A DNA stretch of 64,000 nucleotides from Cryptomeria japonica (taxonomy: Eukaryota > Streptophyta > Pinopsida > Cupressales > Cupressaceae). The translations under genes and the position numbers were made by a program. The stretch is from positions 21,740,047 through 21,804,046 of the forward strand of contig NC_081405.1 in assembly GCF_030272615.1 (NCBI RefSeq), given 5' to 3'. Below, piece by piece: positions 23,891 to 34,155 of the stretch (its first letter is position 1; every line of letters begins with the position of its first letter). Under the pieces are notes generated by a model. It saw nothing but the letters and a program-made list of their open reading frames with translations. It was not told the origin of the DNA and searched no databases.

Positions 23891-25000
23891 ATAAATTAGA
23901 TCTTTGAATTGGTCAACAAAATGCATTGTTGAAGGCCCCTATTTCACAAAGTCTTTTGGATCTAAAATTTACCTAACTTGTGTGCTTGCAGGAAGGGGTG
24001 ATCATTTGAAACAATCCAAACTACTAATAAATCTTTGTTGCAGGTCCTTGGCAAGGGTTTTTGGATTTTTATTGTGTGTCTTGTTTTCATAGACTAGAAA
24101 ACACTTCAATTGGTGCACTAAAATTGAATCATTGTCTTTTGTGTCTTGAGCAATAGGCTTTTTTTGTTTAATCTTTAGAGGGCCTTCTTCCTGTGTGGTC
24201 ATTAGGACTACTAGTGAGAAGAGAATGACCCAAGTGGTAGTGAGGAAAACCCACCTCTTTCGAACCACTATAAACAATTGTATTCATGGTGAAAACTATG
24301 GATATCGTGTGCTGATTAGTTCATACTGACACTATGGCTCCCCATAAACCCGTTTGATCAAATTTATTTGATCAGTTGTAGGGCGTAACCCCTACCGGCT
24401 AGGAGCCTTCTGTATTTACAGAGCTAAAAGTGCTGCATGTATGGCCACACAAGCGGATGCCCTTACTAGCACCTTTTTGTTTTAGAAGCCCAAATCCTTC
24501 TAGTTGTTGGGGCAGGAGGTCAGACCTCTTGTAGCGGCCCACACACATACGGTTCTTAGTAGAGATACAAAGTTCACCACGGGGAGTTTTCGTGGGGACT
24601 GATGCTTGGCTGACCCGAGAAGTGAGTGTCAAGGGTGGAGCTAGTGAGGTCAGGCATCTAAGTATCCACTCTGAATAGCGTAGCCTCGAGGGTAAAACCT
24701 CATGTGGGATCAACAACTATTGTCTTGGCCAGCCACAAGAATTGTTCTTGACTTATTTTAAACATTCAAAACATTCAAGACCAAATAGCAAAACATTGTG
24801 TCTTTTGTGTCTTCAAGTGTATGCAAAACAATTTTACATCAAACAACACACTTTTCTTGGAGTCATTTTGAGTCTAGACACTTACAAACATTGGGTCTTC
24901 ATCAACACTGTGTCCTCTTGTCACGAAAAACAGTCAAACAGTCAGATTTGGTCACAACAAAAACAACTTCACAGATTGGAAAAAATTGCACAAATTTTGC

Positions 25001-25190
25001 AGAAACGCGTCTGTGTCTGACATAATAGCGTCTGTGTTGTATAACCGCATCTATGAAGGGCAGAAACGCGTCTGTGTTTCCAGAATCAACAGTGAATTTT
25101 GCAAAAATCTCAAAAACGCGTCTATGTTAAACAAAACCACGTCTGTGTCAGGAAATCACGTCTGTGAAGTATACAGGTGCGTCTATGTTT
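25001..25190 (+). repeat. Minisatellite, about eight 'cgcgtctgtg' units
   Basis: Units such as 'aaacgcgtctgtgt' recur every 20-30 bases with single changes. The reverse complement of the same motif forms another minisatellite at 28894-29146 in the 3' region. Confidence 0.85.
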
Positions 25191-25679
25191 AGAATTGAAA
25201 AACTGTTACAGTCCAGCAAACAAACACAGTCAGTTTCGGCATTCTTGGGCTTCCTAGGTCATTTCTCCAAGGTTTCATTTAGCATTCAACCTGTCTTTGG
25301 GTCTCACAAAGTCCATCATTGCTTTACATCTTGCATTAAATTTGCATTTGTCTAAACTTGAGTCAAAAGGTCACTTGCTTGTCCTCATCATACTTTGTCA
25401 ACACACTACATACAACAACATTTTGCTAAGTGGTCCCTCATCAAGGTCTATCACCTTTGGGTCTCATTTGGTCTTACTTAGAGTCAAGGTCAACTTACTT
25501 CATCAAGAGAAACTATCCTCTCTTTGGAAGTCACACCTACTCTACTACATACATACTTGGTCTTACACTTTGGACATTGCAAGTACACTTCAGATTCATT
25601 TACATTTCATCCAACTCTTGGTCTTCCATACTTTTTCCATTTTCATCTAGTCTCACACATCTCGGTCAATACCTAGTTC

Positions 25680-28088
25680 ATGGTTGAAACCCATCTTCAA
25701 AAATATAGGAGAGAAGATAAAGAGGCTCAAGAGTCCGCAAACATGAGTTCTTATGAGTATGACAATGATATCTTTTTCAATTCTAATCATACTACATTAC
25801 CTGACATGGATTCCTATAGAAACATTCCAAATGTTGAGAGCATGGACACTACAAATAACAATGATACACACAATGATGATATGGACAACTTTTCCATACA
25901 TTCAACAGATGTGGAAGAATCCATTATGGACCCCCACTTCAATCGACTCATTGAGGAAATAATGAGGAGAGATAGACAATACTTCTTACAAATGATGGCA
26001 CAAAGTGGAGCCAAGATACCTCATGATTTTGACATGTCTCAAATAATGGAAAATCGACCTTTGAAACAACCTCACTCCAACATGGATCAAAGGAGGCCTA
26101 ATAGTAGAGGCAATAGAAGACCACATCTTGTGCCTGAATCACCATCATCTTTGCTTCAAAAACCAGAGGTCCCACATACACATGGTCAAGTATATGATAC
26201 TCACCTTCGCAGACCATTATGGAAGTCTTATGTAGAAAGATATGCTCAATCACATACCAATACTAAAGACCTACCACCAAAGCAATTGGATATCCAAAGG
26301 CATGCTCAAAATTTGGACACAAGGAAACCCCGTGTCAAATTTGGGGGCAACACATTAGAACATGACATGCCTGTAGAGTATGGTATACATAGACAAAATA
26401 GATATTTCATTCCTCAACATGAATCTATACCAAGTGGTCCATACATGCAGCATCACTATAGACCCCCTCCATATGAACATGTATATGATCAATATCATCC
26501 ATATATGCAACATGCTCTTCCTCTAATTGGTGCCTCAAGCATGGGGTATGGTCCAAGAAGTCGATCTCCACCTAAGAGAAATTTGGAGCAACAAATCAAG
26601 GACTTACAAAAGAAAATGGAGGACATAAATACACCAAAGCCAACATACACAATGAGAGACATATGTCCTTATCCATTTAACAAGAGCATTCCAATGCCTC
26701 CTTTTCCTACACACTTTGTGATGCCTAAATTTGATAAGTATAGAGGAAAAGGGGATCCTAAGGCACACATAAGACAGTTTTTCATAGCTTGCATTGAGAT
26801 AGCAGCAAAAGAGACATATTTGATGAGATTATTCCCACCTGGTATTAAGTCATGGGGCGACTTAGCAGAGGCATTTATTCAACATTTCTCATACAATATA
26901 GAGACAGACATATCAGTCACTACTTTGTGCAACACCAAGCAAAAAGAGGGAGAGTCTTTTGCATCTTTTTTACAAAGATGGAGGAATCTAGCTAGTAGAT
27001 GCTCTTGTGAAATTCCACAAAAACAAATGGTAGAGATGTTCACACAAAATGTTAACAAAGACATTGGCTATGATCTAAGGAAAGCTTGTTTGTCCACCTT
27101 CAAGGACATCATTGAAAAAGGCTTAGCAACAGAGAAGGTCCTAATTGAAAAAGGAGTCATTAAGACATTCAAGGAAAACATAGATGACTTTAAAGGAAAA
27201 GACAAGCCAAGATTTTGGAATAAAAACAAGAACATAGTCAATGATGGTGTTGTTGATGCCAATACAGTGCGACCCAAATTCAGTTTTTTTGGATCAAGTT
27301 CTACAAACAATCAAGCGAATACTCAAACAACTTCCAGATCACAAAGGAAGTACACTCTATTGGGAGAACCACTTGAGTCAGTTTTCAAGACGCTAGTGGC
27401 AAACAAGGTAATCACTATTCCAGAGTTTCCTCCATATGAGCCAAAGGTTAAACCAAATTGGTGGAATGATGATGAGTATTGTGAATTTCATAAGAGAAAG
27501 GTTCATAAGATAGGAAATTGTCATCGATTAAAGAACATCATACAAGATCTCATTGATAGAGGTGACATTGAGATTGAGGGACATTCCTCCAATCAAGAAC
27601 ATGAGATGTTTAAGGAACCATTCCCAAAACATGACAAGGGAAAAGCTAAAGCCACAGAGGATCAAACCAACTATACCAGAGCATCCTACAACTATGATTC
27701 AACTATCAATCACATCTCGATGGACAATTATGTCTCTACCATTATCATCAAGGACAAAGCGTTTGAGAATTCTACCCGGAGACCTAGGATTGTCCTAAAA
27801 GGTGTTGGATCTTCTTCCGAACCTACCTCTGAATGTCATGTCACAACTCGTCAAGGTAAAATCACTTTGCAAGGTGCTCCAGCCAAGAACACCACTTCCT
27901 CATCAACCAAACCTGAGTATGACCTTGTAGAACAATTAGGGAAGACACCCGCGCTCATCTCCATTCTTGAGCTCTTACGCATATCCCCCACTCATAAAGC
28001 CATTCTTGACAAAATCTTGAGAGACACTACGATCCTACTTGCAACCACATTCCGTTCTTTGTTGAGCTCTTGTGCATATAAAATCTGA
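25680..28088 (+). CDS. Intact gag-like polyprotein of element F, 802 residues
   Basis: This is the longest uninterrupted reading frame in the window. Residues 1-150 are polar and acidic. Residues about 170-320 are H/P/R-rich. About 345-450 form a gypsy gag capsid core: FDKYRGKGDPKAHIRQFF, then SWGDLAEAFIQHFS, then FASFLQRWRNLASRC. A CHHC-type knuckle (CEFHKRKVHKIGNC) lies near residues 600-615. Near 755-780 is the YDLVEQLGKTPALIS segment that in related elements leads into protease. The last 20 or so residues come from LTR sequence (28031 on), so the frame ends through a rearrangement and protease is missing. Gag would assemble particles. The absence of stops, unlike every neighbour, suggests recent insertion or constraint. 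Confidence 0.85.
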   Translation: MVETHLQKYRREDKEAQESANMSSYEYDNDIFFNSNHTTLPDMDSYRNIPNVESMDTTNNNDTHNDDMDNFSIHSTDVEESIMDPHFNRLIEEIMRRDRQYFLQMMAQSGAKIPHDFDMSQIMENRPLKQPHSNMDQRRPNSRGNRRPHLVPESPSSLLQKPEVPHTHGQVYDTHLRRPLWKSYVERYAQSHTNTKDLPPKQLDIQRHAQNLDTRKPRVKFGGNTLEHDMPVEYGIHRQNRYFIPQHESIPSGPYMQHHYRPPPYEHVYDQYHPYMQHALPLIGASSMGYGPRSRSPPKRNLEQQIKDLQKKMEDINTPKPTYTMRDICPYPFNKSIPMPPFPTHFVMPKFDKYRGKGDPKAHIRQFFIACIEIAAKETYLMRLFPPGIKSWGDLAEAFIQHFSYNIETDISVTTLCNTKQKEGESFASFLQRWRNLASRCSCEIPQKQMVEMFTQNVNKDIGYDLRKACLSTFKDIIEKGLATEKVLIEKGVIKTFKENIDDFKGKDKPRFWNKNKNIVNDGVVDANTVRPKFSFFGSSSTNNQANTQTTSRSQRKYTLLGEPLESVFKTLVANKVITIPEFPPYEPKVKPNWWNDDEYCEFHKRKVHKIGNCHRLKNIIQDLIDRGDIEIEGHSSNQEHEMFKEPFPKHDKGKAKATEDQTNYTRASYNYDSTINHISMDNYVSTIIIKDKAFENSTRRPRIVLKGVGSSSEPTSECHVTTRQGKITLQGAPAKNTTSSSTKPEYDLVEQLGKTPALISILELLRISPTHKAILDKILRDTTILLATTFRSLLSSCAYKI

Positions 28089-28310
28089 GAGCAAATATAT
28101 CAAGCAAGATCAATGGAGATAGGAAGAATGGAGATCCAAACCCTATTGGACATGTGATGGTATAATCTTTGTGATTTCATTTGATTTGCATTGTCTTAGG
28201 TAATCTTCATATGTTATGGTGGATCTTTGTTGTTGTTAGGCTAGAGTTTTGTGGTTGAATTCATTTAGCCTTTCAATATTGTTATTATTGTTATCCATTT
28301 TCACCATATA
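28031..28310 (+). repeat. Partial LTR (3' third) of the F family
   Basis: From 'gatcctacttgcaaccac' it matches the LTR parts at 22615-22897, 30187-30468 and 32906-33187, and ends at the true LTR end ATATACA. It is joined on the left to gag and on the right to mid-gene plant-mobile-domain sequence, without a primer-binding site. Confidence 0.9.
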
Positions 28311-28449
28311 CATGTCTCAATCCCATAGCCTCGATCGCAGCTCACTCCTCGGCTGTCAACTCAGGTCACAACCTCTGAGTAGATGGGAATCTCTCCCGTG
28401 ACTCCAGCATCGGCAAATACTCCTTCAGTCAAGCAAATCACTCATGTCA
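28311..28449 (-). pseudogene. Plant-mobile-domain fragment, interior 1 copy
   Basis: The minus strand encodes the N-terminal edge of the antisense gene that is longer at 30767-31354; PELTAEE and AIEAMGLRH are readable. It is cut off by the end of the partial LTR at 28310. Confidence 0.65.
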
Positions 28450-28775
28450 GTCATAGTGGCATTCCCTGTTTATCACAAAATGCTACTTTTTATCTAAATG
28501 CATATGGCATTCTATCTTAGTGACACTCACTGTTCATCACAAAGTGTTTCTATCTATCCTCGTGACACTCACTGTTCATCACAAAGTGTTGCTTCTATCC
28601 TAGTGGTACTCCCTGTTCATCACAAAGTACTACATATGTGACACTCACTATTCATCACAAAGTGTTACTTACATTTGCACTCCCTATTCATCACAAAGTG
28701 CTGCTCATTTTTTAGTACTCCCTGTTCATCACAAAGTACTCTATCTTGGTACTCACTATTCATCACAAAGTGTCT
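28450..28775 (+). repeat. 'TTCATCACAAAGT' tandem repeats, eight units
   Basis: Units of 34-40 bp such as 'actcactgttcatcacaaag' repeat at about 28470, 28540, 28567, 28607, 28643, 28679, 28713 and 28745. Five further units are at 31436-31615 in interior 2. Confidence 0.9.
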
Positions 28776-28893
28776 TGATCTATCCTAGTCTTCCCTAGAG
28801 GACCTGCTTGAGTGTATCCTCTCAGCAGCTTATCCAATCGACAGCGTATGTTCATCAGAGAACTGTTGATTTGACCTAGAAGACAAAACTAAA

Positions 28894-29146
28894 CACAAAC
28901 GCGCTTACCTGACATAAACGCGCTTGAAGACTGCACAGACGTGTCTGAAAAACACAGACGTGCCTATGCTCTACACAGACGTGCCTAGGCGACGCAGACG
29001 TGCCTTCTTGGCACAAACATGACTGACCATCACAAACGCGGCCGCATTTGACACAGACACATGTTCAAATGCAGACGTGCCTGGCACAAACACAGACGCG
29101 CCTCGCGAGCACAGACGCACCTAGCACCAACACAGACGTGCTTGGA
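28894..29146 (+). repeat. 'acagacgtgcct' minisatellite, about twelve units
   Basis: Units such as 'acacagacgtgcct' and 'acacagacgcgcct' recur irregularly. The core is complementary to the leader minisatellite at 25001-25190. A decayed short version is in interior 2 at about 31745-31815. Confidence 0.85.
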
Positions 29147-29669
29147 TGTTTTTGGACACTTTTTGGACCCTAGTCTAAGTGCATTTATTGCTCTATCTAG
29201 CATGCATTAATGACAAAATTAAATGCAACAAAGTACGAGGAGGTTTTGTGGTACTCACCGGCTCTCCTGCCTCTGCTAGCCTCTAGAATCGGCGAACGTA
29301 GTCGAATCTATGAACAAAAGACATCGCTGGTGACTGCTGCTACTCTTTTCTCTCTCTGCACTCTAATCTCATAGATGTGTAGATGACAATGAGGATGTAT
29401 TTTCCCCCGTGGTCTATCTTATAGACTACCCTAGCCCTAGCCCTAATCTCCTATGTCAGTCTTTGTTATCCCATGACTTTGTCACTTTATCCGGTCAGTC
29501 CATTCTAGCCTTTCTTTCTTATCGAGAGATTGTCTGTAATCTTTCCAGACATTTTCATCCAATCTCTCAAGGGGGCATATCATTCCTATCTTGGGGCAAC
29601 TCTATATCAGTTCATCTTATCTTCTTTGAAACAACGCGACAAGCCGCATTATCTCAAAGAGGGGCAAAA
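29147..29669 (+). other. 3' untranslated region of F with polypurine tract
   Basis: No gene is supported. It ends with the purine run 'aaagaggggcaaaa' (29656-29669) directly before the middle LTR. Interior 2 repeats it at 31816-32379; there a 44-base piece is locally duplicated (about 32281-32362). Confidence 0.75.
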
Positions 29670-30468
29670 TGTAGACACCCAAAATTGTCATGTCTAATTA
29701 AATAAATATTTTATTTATTTAATTATCTAAGCTTAATTCTTCTATTTATTAAATAAATCTTTATTTATTTAATTAATTCATTTATCCTCTTCTAGCCTTA
29801 TTTCTCATTTAAATAAATACATTTATTTATTTAAATTATCCTTTTCCTAAATTAAATAAATATTTTTATTTATTTAATTATCCCACTTATTCTATTAATT
29901 AAATAAATCTTTATTTATTTAATTAATTCATTAGTCTTTTCTACTCATGACACATGTCATTCATCTCTTTATTCATACACTACCTACCCCTTTCATTATT
30001 TTATTATTTCTTTTACCTACCCTCTAATCATAGTTGACCTTCTTTTACACCTCTCAATCTTATCCCTCCATTTCATATAGTGTTTTCTATATAAGGAGAT
30101 ACTTCCTTCATTATCAAACCCTAATCATTCTATGCATTCTAATCAATCATTCTAACTACTTGATCAATTGACTACTTGGCATATGCGATCCTACTTGAAA
30201 CCACATTCCGTTCTTTGTTGAGCTCTTGTGCACATAAAATCTAAGAGCAAATATATCAAGCAAGATCAATGGAGATAGGAAGAATGGAGATCCAAACCCT
30301 ATTGCACATGTGATGGTATAATCTTTGTGATTTCATTTGATTTGCATTGTCTTAGGTAATCTTCATATGTTATGGTGGATCTTTGTTGTTGTTAGGCTAG
30401 GGTTTTGTGGTTGAATTCATTTAGCCTTTCAATATTGTTATTATTGTTATCCATTTTCACCATATACA
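29670..30468 (+). repeat. Middle LTR of element F
   Basis: 799 bp, TGTAGACACCC to ATATACA. It is preceded by a polypurine tract, as a 3' LTR should be. It is followed by AT-rich sequence that is not a primer-binding site, so it is not a normal 5' LTR for interior 2. Confidence 0.92.
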
Positions 30469-30766
30469 ATCAAAATTGTATCACATCCTGCACACAACAC
30501 TTGTTAGCACAATTTACATTTGCATTACCATATTCATCTACATTACATACATTCATATTTGCATCATGCATACACATATAAAACATAAAAGAACAAAAAA
30601 ATATATTGCATTGCATCATATACATATTTGCATCCATATCATAAGCATCACATAGAAACATACATCACATAGGTATGCATGCATATAGCTGCCGCAAAGA
30701 TGAATCATTTCATATATATACTCATAAGTGTCATGATACAATGATGTCAAAATCATATGGCTACAA

Positions 30767-31354
30767 TCACCCGAAGGTGTCTACATCATCATACAAAATG
30801 GTACAAAATTGATACATAGTGAGCCCTCTACGGCTACGATGAACTCCCTCCCTCGGAGCTGGCTGGCCTCGACAGAGTCTGAGCCCTAGAAGGACCCACC
30901 CCAAGATCATCTCTCCTGGCCCCTGTGTCCTCCCCGATCTCACAGCCAATCCTCGTGTCGCCCTATCCAGACAGAGGAACCCACTGATCACTCCTGCCAA
31001 TACTACTGGTAGTGCTAATCCTGTCTATGTCATCATGTCCCATGCCACATGTCCAGCCCTCATCTCTAGTCCTGGATCCTGAAACACTCATCTCAGGGCC
31101 TCCCTATCTCTGTCTCGATCATACAGAATCAGCTCCCCATCAATCGATACCTGCATAATCCTGTATACATCCTCCAGGGTGACTGTCATCTCACCCATCG
31201 GCAAATGAAAAGTACAAGTCTCTGAGTGCCACCTCTCCGCCAGTGCAGTTAGCAATCTCATGTTCACCCAAAACTCAGGCACATACAGAATATGTCTCAA
31301 TCCCATAACCTCAATCACAACTCGGTCCTCAGTTGTCAACTCAAGTCGCAACAT
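30767..31354 (-). pseudogene. Antisense plant mobile domain (PMD/MAIN-like) gene in F
   Basis: Read on the minus strand from 31354, the protein has the core signature of the plant mobile domain: IEVMGLRHILYVPEF, then LTALAERWHSETCTFHLP, GEMTVTLEDVYRIMQVSIDG, and after an in-frame TGA (31088-31090) VVLAGVISGFLCLDRATRG. The same frame continues across that stop to 30767. A further in-frame TAG sits just before the ATG at 31354, where the interior 1 copy has CAG, so the true start is upstream. PMD proteins act in the nucleus in silencing and meristem maintenance. PMD copies carried by gypsy elements and Mutator-like elements are known. This one is antisense to gag and close to the 3' LTR, the place where extra genes occur in some plant gypsy lineages. 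Two stops make this copy a pseudogene. Confidence 0.82.
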
Positions 31355-31435
31355 CTAAGTCGATGGGAATCTCTCCCGTGACTCTAGCATAGGCAAATAC
31401 TCCTGCAGTCATACAAATCAATCATCTCAGTCCTA

Positions 31436-31615
31436 GTGACACTCACTGTTCATCACAAAGTGTTGCTTCTATCCTAGTGGTACTCCCTGTTCATCACAAA
31501 GTACTACGTGTTTGACACTCCCTGTTCATCACAAAGTGCTGCTCACATTTGCACTCACTGTTCATCATAAAGTGCTGCTCATATTTTAATACTCCCCATT
31601 CATCACAAAGTGCCT
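31436..31615 (+). repeat. 'TTCATCACAAAGT' tandem repeats, five units, interior 2
   Basis: Same unit as 28450-28775, at about 31436, 31479, 31513, 31552 and 31590. It lies immediately upstream of the antisense PMD gene in that gene's direction. Confidence 0.88.
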
Positions 31616-32379
31616 CGATCTATCCTAGTCTTCCTTAGAGGACCTGCTTGAGTGTATCCTCTCAGCAGCTTATCCAATCGACAGCGTATGTTCATCACAG
31701 AACTGTCGATTTGACCTAGAAGACACAAATTCACATTTTTGGACACAAACATGCTTTCATGACATAAACGCTCTTTTAGACCGCATAAATGCACCTGGCA
31801 CCAACGCAGATGCGCCTACATGTTTTTGAAATTTTTTGGACCCTATTCTAAGCACATTTATTACTCTACCTAGCATGCATTAATGACAACAATAAATGCA
31901 TCAAAGTACAAGGAGGTTTTGTGGTACTTACTGGCTCTCCTGCCTCTGCTGGCCTCTGAAATCGGCGAACGTGGTCGAATCTGTGAACAAAGGCCATCGC
32001 TGTTGACTACTGCTGCTCTATTCTCACTCTACACTCTGCTCTCGTGGATGTGTGGATGACAATGAGGATGTATTTCCCTCATGGTCTATCTTATAGACTG
32101 CCCTAGCCCTTGTCTCCCGAGTCAATCTTGATTATCCCGTGACTCTGTCACTTTATCCGGTGAGTCCATTCTAGCCTCTCTTTCTTATCGAGAGATTGTC
32201 TGTAATCTTTTCAGACATTTTCATCCAATCTCTCAAGGGGGCATATCATTCCCATCTTGGGGCAACTCTGTATTAGTTCATATTATCTTCTTTGAAACAA
32301 CGTGACAAGCCGCATTGTCTTTCATATTATCTTCTTTGAAACAACGCGACAAGCCGCATTGTCTCAAAGAGGGGCAAAA

Positions 32380-33187
32380 TGTAGACACCCAAAATTGTCA
32401 TGTCTAATTAAATAAATATTTTATTTATTTAATTATCTAAGCTTAATTCTTCTATTAATTAAATAAATCTTTATTTATTTAATTAATTCATTTATCCTCT
32501 TCTAGCCTTATTTCTCATTTAAATAAATACATTTATTTATTTAAATTATCCTTTTCCTAAATTAAATAAATATCTTATTTATTTAATTGATCCCACTTCT
32601 TCTATTAATTATATAAATCTTTATTTATTTAATTAAATCATTAACCTTTTCTACCCATGACACATGTCATTCATGTCTTAATTCCTACACTACCTACCCC
32701 TTTCATTATTTTATTATTTCTTTTACCTACCCTCTAATCATAGCCGACCTCCTTTTACACCTCTCAATATTATCCCTCCATTTCATATAGTGTCTTCTAT
32801 ATAAGAGGATGCTTCCTTCATTATCAACCCTAATCAATCATTCTAATCAATCATCTTAATCAATCATTCTAACTACTTGATCAATTGACTACTTGGCATA
32901 TGTGATCCTACTTGCAACCACATTCCATTCTTTGTTGAGCTCTTGTGCACACATAAAATCTGAGAGCAAATACATCAAACAAGATCAATGGAAATAGGAA
33001 GAATGGAGATCCAAACCCTATTGGACATGTGATGGTATAATATTTGTGAATTCATTTGATTTGCATTGTCTTAGGTAATCTTCATATGTTATGGTGGATC
33101 TTTGTTGTTGTTAGGCTAGGGTTTTGTGGTTGAATTCATTTAGCCTTTCAATATCATTATTATTGTTATCCATTTTCACCATATACA
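32380..33187 (+). repeat. 3' LTR of element F
   Basis: 808 bp, preceded by the polypurine run 'aaagaggggcaaaa', ending ATATACA at 33187, followed by the AGTAC copy of the target site. The right half of the gag gene of G starts here. Confidence 0.92.
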
Positions 33188-33939
33188 AGTACTTGAATGG
33201 GTTAAGATGGAACATCCAAGAAGAGATGAGCTTGTTATTCCCACAAATAGTACACAAGTGCTATCAATTGGCACTTAAGGTGGAAGAGAAAGGTAGGAGA
33301 AAGCAAGAGCAAAACAATAGAGGAAGAGGTAGGGGAAGAGATGGTAGAGGCCATAGAGGCAGTTTTGGGGGAAGGAGCATAGATCAACGATCCCAAGGAG
33401 AGTCTAAACTTATTGAGCAAAGTGGGGATTCTCAGAGAAAACCCAACTATAGGGGTAGGGGATCAAGCAACCTGAGTAGAGGTAGATCTAATGGACTAGG
33501 GAGAAGGTCCTACTTCTCAACCATGAAGTGTTATAACTGCTAGAAGTTGGGCCACCCTACCTATAGATGCCCAGAGAAGCCTAGTTCATCCTATGGAAGT
33601 GAAAAGAGGGTAAATTATGTTCAAGAAGATGGAGGTAATAGTGAAACTTCAGCATTGAACCACCTAGCTTCAGAAGATGGTGAGAGTTTGATGATCAAAA
33701 GAGTGTTAATGAAGAAGCCACACAGTAGAGAGGTTTCACAGAGAAGAGAATTGTTCAGGATTAAGTGTAAGATCATGGGAAAGGTGTGTAAGGTGATCAT
33801 AGATTCAGGATCCATAGATAACATCATATCAGAAGAAGCAGTAAGCAAATTGAAACTACCTAGGATACAACACAAGGAGCCATACAAAGTCACATGGTTA
33901 AATAAGGGACAACATGTGTTGGTAAATGAGCAAGCCTGA
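33188..33939 (+). pseudogene. Chromovirus G gag C-terminus and protease
   Basis: Directly after F the gag frame resumes (YLNGLRWNIQEEMS), followed by an arginine/glycine-rich RNA-binding stretch (about 33295-33370). A CCHC zinc knuckle spans 33529-33570, with a TAG at 33541-33543 right after the second cysteine. Protease has the canonical triplet D-S-G at 33802-33810 within CKVIIDSGSIDNIIS. A TGA ends this part at 33937-33939; the same frame continues with a TAG at 34030 in the expected PWQFDR context. Intact, this region would process the polyprotein. Confidence 0.88.
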
Positions 33940-34155
33940 GTAGATTTCCACATAGGTGGATATATAGATAGGATCCTATGTGACATCCTTCCTATGGATG
34001 CTTGCCACCTGCTATTGGGTAGACCATGGTAGTTTGACCGAAAAGCACAACATGATGGGGAAAGAAACTCCTATTCATTTCAGAAAGATGGAGTAACCTA
34101 TTAGATTCAATCCCTCATTGAAGAAGGAGAGAGAAGAAACAAAGTACCTAACATC

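Larger units (their letters stand above)
22898..25679 (+). other. Long leader of element F
   Basis: This 2.8 kb stretch has no supported gene. It contains three tandem units of about 305 bp (23054-23890), a GC-richer block (24380-24730) and an 'acgcgtctgtg' minisatellite (25001-25190). Long structured leaders are known in large plant gypsy elements; a role in translation or packaging here is only inference. Confidence 0.7.
22091..33187 (+). mobile_element. Element F: three-LTR gypsy-type element with antisense gene
   Basis: Three copies of an LTR of about 800 bp (22091-22897, 29670-30468, 32380-33187) all begin TGTAGACACCC and end ATATACA. The outer flanks are GGTAC (22086-22090) and AGTAC (33188-33192), a five-base target duplication with one change. 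Interior 1 holds a long leader, an intact gag-like ORF, a partial LTR and a 3' region. Interior 2 repeats the 3' region and keeps an antisense plant-mobile-domain gene. No reverse transcriptase, RNase H or integrase is present. Confidence 0.9.

Noticed and set aside
28450-28775. Regular short repeats with variable spacing, CRISPR-like at first sight
   Set aside because: The units are directly abutting degenerate minisatellite repeats in plant retrotransposon sequence, with no unique equal-length spacers.
30469-30766. Possible primer-binding site or second element start after the middle LTR of F
   Set aside because: The sequence after 30468 does not resemble the F primer site (22898) or any tRNA-complementary site. 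It looks like displaced 3' interior sequence.
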